Positions 11,106-20,097 of a stretch of 64,000 nucleotides of DNA are shown piece after piece. Location: the NCBI GenBank assembly GCA_905221605.1, contig CAJNDS010002406.1:62001-126000 (forward strand), read 5' to 3'. The stretch comes from Symbiodinium natans (taxonomy: Eukaryota > Sar > Dinophyceae > Suessiales > Symbiodiniaceae). The translations under genes were made by a program, and so were the position numbers. The stretch's first letter is position 1, and every line of letters starts with the position of its first letter. A model generated the notes under the pieces. The model had not been told where the DNA came from. It was given only the letters and a program-made list of their open reading frames with translations, and did not search any database.

Positions 11106-11280
11106 CCCCACCCCATAGCTTTGCCCACTTATGGATGCCGAGGTTTGGAACGGAACCAAGCCACCGCCGATCCCAGGATGAAACGGTTCTCTCTGGCAAG
11201 TGTTGCGACCTAGATTTTGGAGCCGGGGGATCGAGATCCTGCTTCGCCAAGTTTGCCAACCCTTTCTCGCACACATGGTC
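11106..11280 (+). CDS. Exon-like segment, cysteine/glycine-rich
   Basis: One + frame is open across the whole stretch, reading LWMPRFGTEPSHRRSQDETV, then LSGKCCDLDFGAGGSRSCFA. No clear splice boundary and only moderate codon bias. Confidence 0.25.
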
Positions 11281-11296
11281 GGGCTTGGATTGTGTC

Positions 11297-11351
11297 TTAG
11301 GGTTTAGGGTTTAGGGTTTAGGGTTTAGGGTTTAGGCGGGTTTAGGGTTTA
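11297..11351 (+). repeat. Interstitial (TTTAGGG)n array
   Basis: Seven TTTAGGG units interrupted by one CGG. Confidence 0.95.
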
Positions 11352-11466
11352 GAGCTTCGCCCAAGAGTCTTGCGCCGTAGGGTGAGGGGTTAGCAGAGAA
11401 GAGTTCCGGGTTGGGCTGGCTGAGTTCGGAGGTATGAGGACACAGCTCGTACATGAAACCCTGAAC

Positions 11467-11572
11467 TTGGAATGTTCCCGTTTATACTAACAGTCGTCAG
11501 TCTGGACCCCCAAAAAAGAGGGGGTACTATAATCCCTATGAAGGACTGTTAGTATAGTGGGGAGCATCCCAA
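11467..11572. mobile_element. Palindromic MITE family 1, copy b
   Basis: Left arm TTGGAATGTTCCCG...TACTAACAG, right arm CTGTTAGTATAGTGGGGAGC then ATCCCAA. Arms match the other family 1 copies; the centre is unique. Confidence 0.75.
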
Positions 11573-11595
11573 CCCTGAACCCCCTGCTTGCAACC

Positions 11596-11652
11596 GTACT
11601 TACAACCATATTACGGCACTTAGGGGGCTTATAAGTGGGTTACAGTTTTTGT
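11596..11652 (-). repeat. Dispersed repeat family 6, copy a (inverted)
   Basis: The reverse complement of this stretch matches 57563-57622: both contain AACCCACTT.TAAGCCCC then TAAGTGCC.T.ATATGG.T.TAA. The copies are opposite in orientation and 46 kb apart. Confidence 0.6.
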
Positions 11653-11680
11653 TGGCTAGTAAGTGCCCGGAACCCCCTAG

Positions 11681-11777
11681 AAACTTCGAGAAGTGGGGAC
11701 CCAAGCCAGGTCTGCCACCGTTCACGGACCTTTTGGCTCGTGCGCGAGGCTCGGGCGTGCACTTCCACATGGAGAGG
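11681..11777 (+). CDS. Exon-like segment, unrecognised
   Basis: Reads EKWGPKPGLPPFTDLLARAR, then GSGVHFHMER, and exits into GTTTGGGG at a telomere-like tract. Strongly G/C-ending codons, and good protein character. Confidence 0.47.
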
Positions 11778-11892
11778 GTTTGGGGTTTAGGGTTTGGGGT
11801 TTCGGGCTTAGGGTTTAGGAGCTGCCTTTGAGCCCAAATGCTACATGGGCTTGTTCGAATTCTAAGCTAACCTCCGGTCTGACCCTTTCATC

Positions 11893-12045
11893 ATGAAGCC
11901 GTCTCTACAGCTGCAAGCAGATCTTGGTTTAAAACGCCAGCCTAATCCAGGCAATCCTGAACTGAAGACTTGTCCCAGCTTGACGGCAGGCACGACTCCG
12001 AAATCCAGCTCTAGCTGTGTCTTCGGCGAGGTTCAGTCTTGCTGA
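11893..12045 (+). CDS. Small open frame, 50 residues
   Basis: ATG-to-stop frame beginning MKPSLQLQADLGLKRQPNPG. Could be a short exon or chance. The 3' part overlaps another plausible reading on the minus strand. Confidence 0.22.
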   Translation: MKPSLQLQADLGLKRQPNPGNPELKTCPSLTAGTTPKSSSSCVFGEVQSC

Positions 12046-12138
12046 GCACTGGCGCTTCTTGAGGGTGGTGCGGATCTTGTGCACTTGTCAGGGATGCGCA
12101 GGTTTAGGGATCTTGAAGTGCCCTCTGCTGTTGTTTTC

Positions 12139-12334
12139 AAAGGGTCGGCGCAGCAAGGTGGACATAAAACTCCCCTTTGTAGAGGTCAAGGATATGCAGC
12201 CCGAAGCCAAGGTTTATGCCGTACCCTGGACCTTTCCCAGTTGGGTGGGCGTGGACAATGGCACACAGTGGCTTGGGTTCCAAAAAATGCGCAAACCCTG
12301 TCAGGTCTCCACGGAGAGCTTCTGCCTCTCATAG
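12139..12334 (+). CDS. Exon-like segment, unrecognised
   Basis: The frame includes KVDIKLPFVEVKDMQPEAKV, then YAVPWTFPSWVGVDNGTQWL, with mostly G/C third positions. Ends at a stop at 12334 unless spliced. Next in order after it are exon-like segments at 12353 and 12607, probably the same gene. Confidence 0.45.
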
Positions 12335-12352
12335 TAGAACATGTAAACTCAG

Positions 12353-12503
12353 GCAAGAGTTCTATAGCGACGACGCTCTGGACTACATTGTGAGCCACTG
12401 TGGCTTGCAAAACTTGCGTAAGGACGTGCCTGGACTTGCTTCGATCCCTCGAGTTTCTTCTTACACCAAGGCTGGATTCAATGTGCCAATGTGTCCGGGC
12501 TGA
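12353..12503 (+). CDS. Exon-like segment, unrecognised
   Basis: After AAACTCAG it reads QEFYSDDALDYIVSHCGLQN, then LRKDVPGLASIPRVSSYTKA. Good codon bias over the first 30 residues. Confidence 0.43.
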
Positions 12504-12606
12504 ATGTAGTGCACAGTGCCTCGCGATGGCAATTTACCAGTATGTGAGTAAAGAATATCGGCTGAGCCTTGAAGAATATCTCATTGTTGATACACCTTCC
12601 CCTCAG

Positions 12607-12742
12607 ATCCAAGAAGTCCTTAGCCCAGGAGACCAACGCGGGCGCGGTCGAGTACATCGGCAACCGCCCCCGGCCATTGTTCGTGGATCTGTTGGGACAA
12701 AGTCCGAACCCCAGACCGGTCTGGGAAGGGGTTACACATTAG
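12607..12742 (+). CDS. Exon-like segment with strong 3' splice site
   Basis: CACCTTCCCCTCAG precedes a frame reading SKKSLAQETNAGAVEYIGNR, then PRPLFVDLLGQSPNPRPVWE. Codons strongly G/C-ending. A family 1 palindromic element begins exactly at the end of the frame (12741), so the element may cut the exon or its intron. Confidence 0.5.
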
Positions 12743-12819
12743 GATGTTCCCCCTTTTGCTAACAGTCCTGATTATAGTACCCGCTATTGAGGACTCTTAG
12801 TATTAGGGGGAGCATCCCA
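12741..12819. mobile_element. Palindromic MITE family 1, copy c
   Basis: GGATGTTCCCCCTTTTGCTA through to TTAGTATTAGGGGGAGCATC then CC. Inverted-repeat ends agree with copies d and e. Confidence 0.8.
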
Positions 12820-13780
12820 CAAGTTGTCAGTCAGAAATACCGGGGGACATCATGTGCAGGCTCAGGTTCAGTATGAGGGTTTCGGGTTTCGCGCTGGGAG
12901 GCTCTGACTTTTGCAAGGCTCCCAACTCTGAAGTGGCCATGCAGGCAAGAGTCCGAGTTTAGGGTGTAGGGTTTAGGGTCTAGGTTCAGTCTTCAGGAGG
13001 TTTGCGGATTTGGGGGTTGGCCAAGGGCAGTCGCACACGCTGCCGCCCTGGCGTTGGGTAGTGGCACTGCGCCAAGCTTTAGCACCATGGCCTGCAACTT
13101 TGATGGTCGTAAAGTCGCGTGGTGGACTTGGTGCTCTATGTGAGATTTGTCAGATGTGTTTGTTTGTTTGTTTGATTGCGCCAGCTGTGCTCGCAGACGA
13201 ATCCTGAGATAAGAGAATTCGCGGTTTGACAACAATCGAGCAGGCGCCGGGGCTGTAGTCTCAGCTTCTTTTGGTTGCTTCAGGCTACCTACTGTACGTC
13301 CCTTTGAGGCACTATCAGTGAAGCAATAGCTGACAGTGAAAACTCATCAGCTATTCACAGGAGAAGCTTGCGCAGGTGCAAACCTCTCCAAAACAGCATC
13401 CTTTGTTTGGCGTTTAGTGGCAGCTTGGGAGCCGCAAAATTGCAGAGTCACAATTGCCAGTGTAAAGATCCCGGCACATACCCGATCGGACCTGGATTTT
13501 AGGCACAAATTTCAGTCACAAGAACGAACGCACACACAACCGCATGTTCCCAAGTTCAGGCGTTAGCTTTGGCATTCTGCTTCGCAGCCTCCCCCGCCGG
13601 CCCTCTGGACCCACCTGCATTTCAACACATGGAAGCACGAGGTCTGTTCGTGACTAGAATTTCATGGGCTCCATTTGAGTGCGTCTAAGGGGGTCAGGGT
13701 TTAAGTGGATTCCTAAAGCGCAACTGGGTTTAGGAATTAGGGGGGGGCTAGGGCATCCAAGCGCAAATGCACGAAACAAG

Positions 13781-13926
13781 CCTTCGATCACATGCCCCTC
13801 ATGGAGTCGTTTTTGCGAACGCTCGTTGCAAGTTCCTGTTTGGCCAAGGATGATGCAGGGTTCAGGGAGACCCGTCTGGTTCTGCCCGACTCTGCATATG
13901 CTCCCTGGCTCAGTGCCAGTGTTCAG
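13781..13926 (+). CDS. Exon-like segment with GT donor
   Basis: Reads HMPLMESFLRTLVASSCLAK, then DDAGFRETRLVLPDSAYAPW, ending at TTCAG|GTAACC. About 49 residues with consistent codon bias, one of the longer single exons. Function unknown. Confidence 0.48.
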
Positions 13927-14460
13927 GTAACCATATAGTGTACAACCTTACCACTGGGATCTATATCTTCATCAACGGAGCCGTGTGGAACTTGCCCAAA
14001 CTAAGGTGTAGCTCACAACCAGAAGGGATATAGGCCACCAAGACGCTATGTGCGTCCAGGCTTATGCTTTGCAAGGATGCAAAAGAGCTTTTCCTTCGTG
14101 TTTGGCTGTGCTTGATGCGTCTTCGTCCTGTGATGTGCCTATCGCCGTTCAAAGCGTCATCTTGAGGACGTAGCATTCGACCACAGGTTTTGTCTCATTC
14201 TCATTCATGCGGACGATGCTTCACGCGCCGGGTCTCTTCCTAGCGCGCAAACTTTGGTGGTTTCTGTGGCATGGACACGGCAGCACAAACCTGAAGCAAG
14301 CGAAAGCGGCAGTTTGAATCTTCTAGGAGAACCTAGTCCAAAGCCCCCATCTGGCGAACATTATACATCACACTCTCTGCAGCAAAACAACGTTTTTATA
14401 CTCGTGTGTGTCTCGTGTTCTCGTGTGGATAAATGTCGTTTGCCAGTGTAGCACTACCAG

Positions 14461-14604
14461 AAGCTTGACTGCCTGCGCCTTTTTGTGTGAGAGGGTCGCA
14501 AGCCTGATTGAGGACCCTGTAGTGGAGCAGCTCTGGGACTCGGAGCCCGAGTTTGCATCCGCCCTGGCCGATGGTGTCATGGGCCCTTTGACTGCAGCTT
14601 ATCT
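14461..14604 (+). CDS. Exon-like segment, 5' half split by a MITE
   Basis: After CACTACCAG it reads SLTACAFLCERVASLIEDPV, then VEQLWDSEPEFASALADGVM, then GPLTAAY. The frame is cut at 14605 by an inverted-repeat element. Removing the element and one copy of a 2-bp CT joins this frame to the next segment (LGPEDARRCQLDARAMRSLF). Acidic, helical character; family unknown. Confidence 0.55.
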
Positions 14605-14694
14605 ACTATATCCCCCTTGGGAATTATTCTTTATTCATATAGAACCCAAGAGGATATTCAGCATATATGTTTAAGGTTCTAAGGGGAGTATAGT
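14605..14694. mobile_element. TIR element family 2, copy a, inside an exon
   Basis: Ends ACTATATCCCCCTT and AAGGGGAGTATAGT are inverted repeats; the centre is A/T-rich. CT lies on both sides, a possible 2-bp target duplication. Reading through it meets a stop, and no GT donor sits at its left edge, so it either breaks the gene or uses an unusual splice site. Confidence 0.75.
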
Positions 14695-14696
14695 CT

Positions 14697-14805
14697 AGGG
14701 CCAGAGGATGCAAGACGGTGTCAGTTGGATGCACGGGCCATGCGGAGCCTCTTCAACTCTGCAGCTTCAGCCATGGCAGGAAGCACAGTATTGCATGGTG
14801 TTTAG
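14697..14805 (+). CDS. Exon-like segment, 3' half after the MITE
   Basis: Continues the frame of the segment before the element: LGPEDARRCQLDARAMRSLF, then NSAASAMAGST. A GT donor is possible at 14788. The frame was chosen from this segment's own codon bias and agrees with the upstream half after element removal. Confidence 0.5.
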
Positions 14806-15172
14806 GGTTTCGGGTTTAGGGTTTAGGATTTAGGGTTTAGGGTTTACATGCTGAGAGTTGGATTCTGGATGCCTATGCATCTTCGTTGATGTCGTTACAT
14901 GCTAGTGCTTTCAAGATGTTTCAATATGTCATCATGTTCAATGAGATATCTTCTAGTTGGGCTGCAAAACTGCATGCTCTCTCGGTTTAGCCAGTGCTGT
15001 CCAAAGCACACTCCGGGCGCGGACCTCAGAAGCCTGTTGCAAAAAGGGTTTAGGGTTTATGCTTGAGTATACGCGCTAGGTACGCAGAGATGGATTTGGG
15101 GTTTGTCCCTGCTATCTGGAAATATTAGGCTCTGGGCACGGAATTGCACACCGACACACGTTGAGAAAGCAG

Positions 15173-15359
15173 AGACTGCCTTGAGAGCGTCTTCATCGGC
15201 CTGCATGCGCAGACATCCCAAGCCAAGCTCCTGCCAGAAGCACAGAGGCCTACACTATCCGTGCTTCATGCCCCTGCCATCCCTTCGGAATCAGACGTCG
15301 CTGTCGCTCTGGAGCTCGGAGGATGTCGGGCTGCCAGCAGCCTGGCTGAGGTTGAGGAT
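15173..15359 (+). CDS. Exon-like segment with GT donor
   Basis: Reads DCLESVFIGLHAQTSQAKLL, then PEAQRPTLSVLHAPAIPSES, then DVAVALELGGCRAASSLAEV and exits at GAGGAT|GTAGGG. About 62 residues. The intron that follows contains CCCTATA/CCCTAAA repeats. Confidence 0.47.
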
Positions 15360-15525
15360 GTAGGGTTCAGGGGTTTCAGGGTTTCGCAAGAAAGCTTCCC
15401 TGATGCTGTATACCATTCGCCCGCAATCCTGAGCCCTCCCTACACGAGCCCAAAGCCCGACTTGACACGCACGGAAATCAACCCTAAACCCTATACCCTA
15501 TACCCTATAAACCCTAAACCCTCAG

Positions 15526-15610
15526 GCCGACTGGAAGGGCGCCGCTTGCCTCGGACGGATTCTCAACACGCGCCCTGGGCAGCACAACCGGCTTCTAAGA
15601 GACCTTCCTT
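15526..15610 (+). CDS. Exon-like segment after a CCCTAAA tract
   Basis: AAACCCTAAACCCTCAG is the entry; it then reads ADWKGAACLGRILNTRPGQH, then NRLLRDLP. Strong G/C third positions. The telomere-like tract appears to act as the pyrimidine tract. A family 2 element begins 2 bp after the segment. Confidence 0.52.
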
Positions 15611-15612
15611 GT

Positions 15613-15716
15613 ACTATATCCCCCTTGGGAACTAATTTAATTTTTGTTCATATAAAGCCCAAGACAATATTAAACAGATTATTTTTATAAATTAAAGGTT
15701 CTAAGGGGAGTACAGT
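15613..15716. mobile_element. TIR element family 2, copy b (possible introner)
   Basis: ACTATATCCCCCTTGGGAAC ... AAGGGGAGTACAGT. TGT lies on both sides. The element together with its flanking GT also gives a GT...AG intron (15611-15715) that keeps a downstream frame open (FVVQEVTGVSRGKASVQALS). Clean excision instead gives CSAGSNWGIKRESLSSSPVL. Both are possible. Confidence 0.7.
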
Positions 15717-15858
15717 TGTAGTGCAGGAAGTAACTGGGGTATCAAGAGGGAAAGCCTCAGTTCAAGCCCTGTCCTCTGGCGCTGGTTGCAAAGCTTGCCT
15801 ACTGAGGGTCTACTGTAGGTCACCTGAAGCAGGCCATGAAAAACCGACCCACGCTTAA
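15717..15858 (+). CDS. Exon-like continuation after family 2 copy b
   Basis: Two frames are open (see the element at 15613). Which is used depends on whether the element is spliced as GT-AG or was an insertion between duplicated TGT. The second frame has better codon bias. Confidence 0.3.
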
Positions 15859-15918
15859 AACAATAGAGTGAACGGAAAGACCAGCCCTATTTGTACACTC
15901 TCCCTACACGTGCTCAAG

Positions 15919-16013
15919 TTGTGTTGGGCCCGCCCGGCAGCCCGAACGTGAACTTTCCCCTGCAAAGAACGTCGTTGGAGCTTCGGGCTTTAAATTCCGG
16001 AGCCCTTTCGTAA
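15919..16013 (+). CDS. Exon-like segment, unrecognised
   Basis: After GTGCTCAAG it reads VLGPPGSPNVNFPLQRTSLE, then LRALNSGALS to a stop at 16011-16013. Confidence 0.35.
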
Positions 16014-16085
16014 AACCTTGAGCTCTTTACGTCCAGCTGAAGCAGTGGCCTTTCTTTGGTTGCCTTCCGCTCGCCCTTTTCCGAG

Positions 16086-16170
16086 GAACTTCGTGCGGAT
16101 GAATGTGTCTTGGCAGTGGTATTGAAGCAGCCAACTCGAGAAGACTTGCCGCGCTTCAAGCTGTGGAGCC
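16086..16170 (+). CDS. Penultimate exon of a + strand gene
   Basis: A long pyrimidine-rich tract ending CCTTTTCCGAG leads into ELRADECVLAVVLKQPTRED, then LPRFKLWS, exiting AGCC|GTAGGT. It joins in phase (C + CC = proline) to the segment at 16273. Very good codon bias. Family not recognised. Confidence 0.58.
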
Positions 16171-16272
16171 GTAGGTTTAGGGTTTTGGGTTTTGTTGGGT
16201 TTAAAGTTTCGCGTTTAGGGTTAAGGGTTATGGGTTTAGGGTTAGGGCTAGGGGGGCTTCCCTGAACTCTAG
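16171..16272 (+). other. Predicted GT-AG intron made of telomere-like repeats
   Basis: Starts GTAGGTTTAGGGTTTTGGG and ends CCCTGAACTCTAG. Between them lie degenerate TTTAGGG units. The two flanking frames, each chosen from its own codons, join in phase, which supports removal as a 102-bp intron. Confidence 0.5.
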
Positions 16273-16511
16273 CCCACGAATTCACGTTTTCGGGGCACAA
16301 GGCCCATCGCATCCGCACGGAAAGGGTGTGGCTTCCAGCTGAGGCCACGAGCACGCTGGTCCGCTCCCTGGCTGGGGGCTCAGTCAATTTTGCAGGCCTC
16401 AACCGTAAACCTAAAGGTCATCTATCTAGTTCTCTATTCTCCCCTGTTGTCTGCAAATTCATGAGTCGAAACTATTTGGCTCTACGGCTCAAGATTTTCT
16501 ATTTGCACTGA
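16273..16511 (+). CDS. Terminal exon of a + strand gene
   Basis: Reads HEFTFSGHKAHRIRTERVWL, then PAEATSTLVRSLAGGSVNFA, and continues to a TGA at 16509-16511. The last 25 residues are less biased in codon use, so splicing may occur earlier. It ends 47 bp before the CCCH gene start, in the head-to-tail arrangement usual for dinoflagellates. Confidence 0.5.
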
Positions 16512-16558
16512 ATTAGTTAGAAGCGCTGACAAGAAACCCCTTGCTGTATCTTGCTGTC

Positions 16559-17359
16559 ATGTTCGGCCACACGCTGAAGCTCACCTGTCAGAGAACCTTT
16601 CTCGACGTCGATGATGAGGAGCAAATGCTCACCTCCCAGAGGCGATCGCGCAGCGAGCCGCCAGATGCTCGAAACACTGAGCAGACCTATGCAAGCGGCC
16701 TGGCAAGTCGTGCAGACCAACTTCATCTTTGGCTCCGGAAGAGGCAGCCGGGATATGTCAAGTATGCCGAGGAGAAGCACGCAAGTGCGGAGGCAAGTGC
16801 GGAGGAGGTCTCCACTGAAGCCGACACCCGCGACAATGCGGATAGTCCTTGCATCTCCAGCAAGAATTCTAGTGCGTCGGCAGCTGAAGTGGAGATTTCT
16901 CAAGGAAGTTTTGGGCACCCGGAGGTTTGTCACAGGCCCTGCGTCAACTTCGCGAGGGGATGTTGCGTGGCAGGCTCGGCCTGCGACTACTGCCACCTTT
17001 CGCATGTTGAGACCCCGGTCGTGACCGCGAACAAGGAAGTTCGATCCATCTTGCAGCAGGCGTCCGAGTTCGATTCGCTGGCGCCCGCGACGAAGCATGC
17101 CTGGGCCCGTGCAGTTGACAAGGGCTTCTTAGATGCCGCTGAAGAGGTGCTGCTGATGCTCAAGACCCGACTTCACCAACTGGACAACCTCCAAAGCCTG
17201 ACCCAGAAGCAACAAGGCAAGCTCGACAGGTTTATGGCCAAGATGCCGTTCTCGGGCCTGATTGGCCTTGCATTACGCAAATGCGAGGACGGCTGCCATG
17301 CGGAGCAGCTTAAAGCGGGGGTGGATGGCTTGCGAAGCAGCCTGTCCATGGCTAATTAG
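16559..17359 (+). CDS. CCCH-type zinc-finger protein
   Basis: A 266-residue uninterrupted frame. One zinc finger is visible: C128-x7-C136-x5-C142-x3-H146, inside HRPCVNFARGCCVAGSACDY then CHLSH, the C-x7-C-x5-C-x3-H spacing of CCCH fingers, which typically bind RNA. A related single-finger pattern is common in dinoflagellate RNA-binding proteins (established knowledge). The N-terminal 110 residues are charged and low in structure; the C-terminal 100 look helical (ATKHAWARAVDKGFLDAAEE). The ATG at 16559 is the first in the frame after a stop at 16514-16516. A pyrimidine-rich stretch and AG just upstream could serve as spliced-leader acceptor. Codons are strongly G/C-ending, unlike the flanks. 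Specific RNA target unknown. Confidence 0.85.
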   Translation: MFGHTLKLTCQRTFLDVDDEEQMLTSQRRSRSEPPDARNTEQTYASGLASRADQLHLWLRKRQPGYVKYAEEKHASAEASAEEVSTEADTRDNADSPCISSKNSSASAAEVEISQGSFGHPEVCHRPCVNFARGCCVAGSACDYCHLSHVETPVVTANKEVRSILQQASEFDSLAPATKHAWARAVDKGFLDAAEEVLLMLKTRLHQLDNLQSLTQKQQGKLDRFMAKMPFSGLIGLALRKCEDGCHAEQLKAGVDGLRSSLSMAN

Positions 17360-17653
17360 GCCAGGTGTGGCGGAAGAAGGCTTATTCTTCCCGAGGCACC
17401 TGTTTTATCAATTTCAAGTTTGGTAAGATTTTTCCTGCGAGGGAGAGTTCAGCTGGCCCTGTGGGTTCGTGCATATCCCTGCAAAGCCTAATTTATTACA
17501 GATTAGATCAATGCTGCACCTGAGGCGAAAACCCTCTGCCGACGGTGTGGTTTAATCCATTCCTCCGTCAGGACTAAAACTCTACCCCCCCCTCCCAACC
17601 CCTGCTAAGCTCCTCTGCAGTTGAAAATTTACAGTTCGAGGGGGGATTTAGTA
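17360..17653. other. Downstream intergenic DNA
   Basis: No coding frame seen. Contains short C-runs near 17585 and nothing I can name. Confidence 0.5.
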
Positions 17654-17902
17654 CTATAGGCGGAACGGATTTCTGATGAAGCCCCGCCGCCCGCCAAAGG
17701 CGCCGCTGCACGCTTCGCGTTCAAAACAGTTGGCGTGCAAGCATGTATGTTCCAGCACGTCCAGGTCATGAGTGCCGAAGTCCTCTAAAGTGTTTGCTGC
17801 TAGCTCGCCTGCGCGCAGGGGTGTGAGAAAACCCCTCAAATCCTCAAATCCAGAGGCCTGGGCCGTCCATCCATCCTTGCCGGGCATCCGCGACGGCCTC
17901 AT
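17654..17902 (-). CDS. Minus-strand coding candidate
   Basis: Frame of 82 residues including GELAANTLEDFGTHDLDVLE, then HTCLHANCFEREACSGAFGG, with strong codon bias. A pyrimidine tract (GGGTTTTCTCACACCCCTGC then GCGCAG) lies inside it and could instead be a 3' splice site, with an upstream exon reading NRFDEAVADARQGWMDGP. Tail-to-tail with the CCCH gene. Function unknown. Confidence 0.42.
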   Translation of the reverse strand: MRPSRMPGKDGWTAQASGFEDLRGFLTPLRAGELAANTLEDFGTHDLDVLEHTCLHANCFEREACSGAFGGRRGFIRNPFRL

Positions 17903-18808
17903 CGAAGCGGTTGAACCCTGGTCTGGCAGGCGGCACTCTGAGAGGAGAGTTTCGCGGGTTTTCCCAAGGCAGCCCGGAGGGGTGGGGCGGGGGGGGGGGG
18001 GGTCCAGAGCCTAAAGTTTAGTTTTGATTGCATGCGACATGGGAAGAATCCCTATACCCTCAATACCCTGAAGGTCCCAATGTTCGAAACCCCAAAGCCA
18101 TGAGGCCCCCTGGTCTTGGGGTGGTGAAGCGTTTAGGCTTCAAAGGCACAGGGTCAGCGCACAGCATGCAAAGTCCCAAACCTGCACGAGTCATGTTGTA
18201 TCGGGTCTAGGGTTCAAAGGGTACGAACTATGTTGTATAGGGTTGCACTGGGTTTGCTTTCGGCATTATTCTGAAGAATGTGCAAAAGCAGCTGCCCTGT
18301 GGAGAGTGAGGCTCGGGGCTTTCGCCTGCAAGTTTGGGTTTTAAGGTTTAAGCCGTGCCCTGCTCATATAGCCATTTTGTGATCATTCCGGGGTCAGCTC
18401 AGCGAGCACCTGGTGCCGGCTACTCAATCGGAGTTTGGATGCCGAAAACGGTATCTTTATCCACTTACATATGGCATGATGCGCTGGCTCTGCTTTCGAG
18501 AGCATATCACCTTGGCATCGGCAGGAAGACGACAGAATCTACTCGTATCGTTTTTGCACCTAGCTGACACGCTGGCCGGGCAAGAATCCAAGGCTTAACT
18601 TACGTGCAAACGATACTTTTCAGGGAATCAAGGAATACTTTGTCATGCCTGCACTAGAAGTAGCATGAAAGACCACAAGCAATCTTGAAGGTACTCCATC
18701 AAGGATGGGCTATGGACGCTCGCCCACACCACCCGCTTCACGGAGGTCCGCGGATCTTGGCTGTCAACGCAGCCCCAACCCAAGCACCTGATAAGACGTC
18801 TTTCTCAG

Positions 18809-18890
18809 ATTGTGCTACCCTTGAGCTCAGCAAGGACAGCAACGCCGAAAGTGCAGGTGAAGAGCCAACCGTCGGCAACGGGCGCATGCC
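18809..18890 (+). CDS. Exon-like segment before a poly-C run
   Basis: GACGTCTTTCTCAG precedes TGT GCT ACC..., reading CATLELSKDSNAESAGEEPT then VGNG. Acidic. Followed by a 13-bp poly-C run. Confidence 0.35.
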
Positions 18891-18899
18891 CCCCCCCCC

Positions 18900-19920
18900 C
18901 CCCTTTTCATGGGATAGCCCATGATCGCATGCTAGCCCGGATCATGCCCGACTGTGTGTCAATACCCTAGTCATGGACTATCCCAAACGCATGCGACCGT
19001 ACTGTCTGAAAGATAGGGACTTGAAAAGAATATACTTATACATATATGTGCTTGCATACACACAACAAGTACATAACATTAAGGGTTTCGGGGCCCATAA
19101 AACCCAAACCTTATGCCCTTGCGGCTGCCCGATGCGTCCTGTAGGCCGGTTGGTTGGCTGTGACACCGCCTTCGGGTGCAAGTGGCCACCTAAAGAAAGG
19201 CTCCAACGGAAGATGGGAAGAGGGTCAGGGATGTTTGGGGGAGGTACGTGCTTCGGATTCCGTTTCGGGTTCTTGTTGGGATGCGGTTTCGGTCTTGACT
19301 CAAATGCTCTAGTCGGTTCTGTTGTTGGAGTTGGTTGGGCGAGCAGGAAAGAGAGAGAGCGAGAGAGAGAAACAGCAAGCAAGCAAGCAAGAAACAGAAA
19401 GAGAGGAGCGCTAGACAGAGATACAGAGACATCAGACAAAGGAGAGATCAAGTCCACAAGCATACCCGTCCTGGTGCAGCAGCCTTTAGACAGGCAGATT
19501 TTGTCACTCTAAACATCTCTGTGCCCAAGCACTGGGGGCGATAGTGCAGTCACACTCCCGTCTCAGGCAGTAGCATAGCGCGGGCTCCAAAAAAAACACT
19601 GCCAATTAGGTGGCTGGTACAAAGCACGTATTAAACCCAGGACCTCAACCCTCAACAGCCCCCCCCCCCCCCAACCCCCCAATAAAAGAGAAAAGAGAAA
19701 AAAGCAAAACATCTAAACCGAATCTAAGCTACAGACATCGAATCCTCTCCGGTCCTGCTTCCCCGGAATAGGTTGCTGTGAACCCCCTCTTTGGAAAAGC
19801 CTTGCAGGTGGTACCTTCGTGACCTACATCTCTCCGAGTGCTCCCCTCAGTGTGAGCTCAAGAGCCTCAATGGCTCATGCTTCTGCAGAGCGAGTGTGCC
19901 GTCCGAGCGAGCACATTCTG
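18900..19920. other. Sparse region with GA microsatellite
   Basis: A short frame GRLVGCDTAFGCKWPPKERL lies near 19143-19205 (+). From 19345 to 19445 the DNA is a degenerate GAGA/CAAG microsatellite. A poly-C run lies at 19660-19672. Nothing else is supported. Confidence 0.4.
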
Positions 19921-19922
19921 AG

Positions 19923-20065
19923 ATTTGGCCAAGGGTTGTTTTTGCCTTGCTCTGCACGACTTGGGAAAGGCTCTTGCGTGCATTGACCACCTCAAGAAGC
20001 AGATGCACTACTTTACGTGCACTCTGCAAGCGCGCATTTCACGCACAGACCGTAGAAGCTCGTAG
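19923..20065 (+). CDS. Terminal exon of the gene upstream of the channel
   Basis: Reads LAKGCFCLALHDLGKALACI, then DHLKKQMHYFTCTLQARISR and stops at 20063-20065, 32 bp before the channel ATG. Helical, with alternating small residues. Codon bias is good in the middle. Another frame is open across the same DNA, so the call is tentative. Confidence 0.4.
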
Positions 20066-20097
20066 AGGGTTCTGCTGGGTCTGGTCTCAGCAGTGCC

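Noticed and set aside
15755-15775. tRNA-like B-box (AGTTCAAGCCC)
   Set aside because: No A-box or cloverleaf could be fitted around it.
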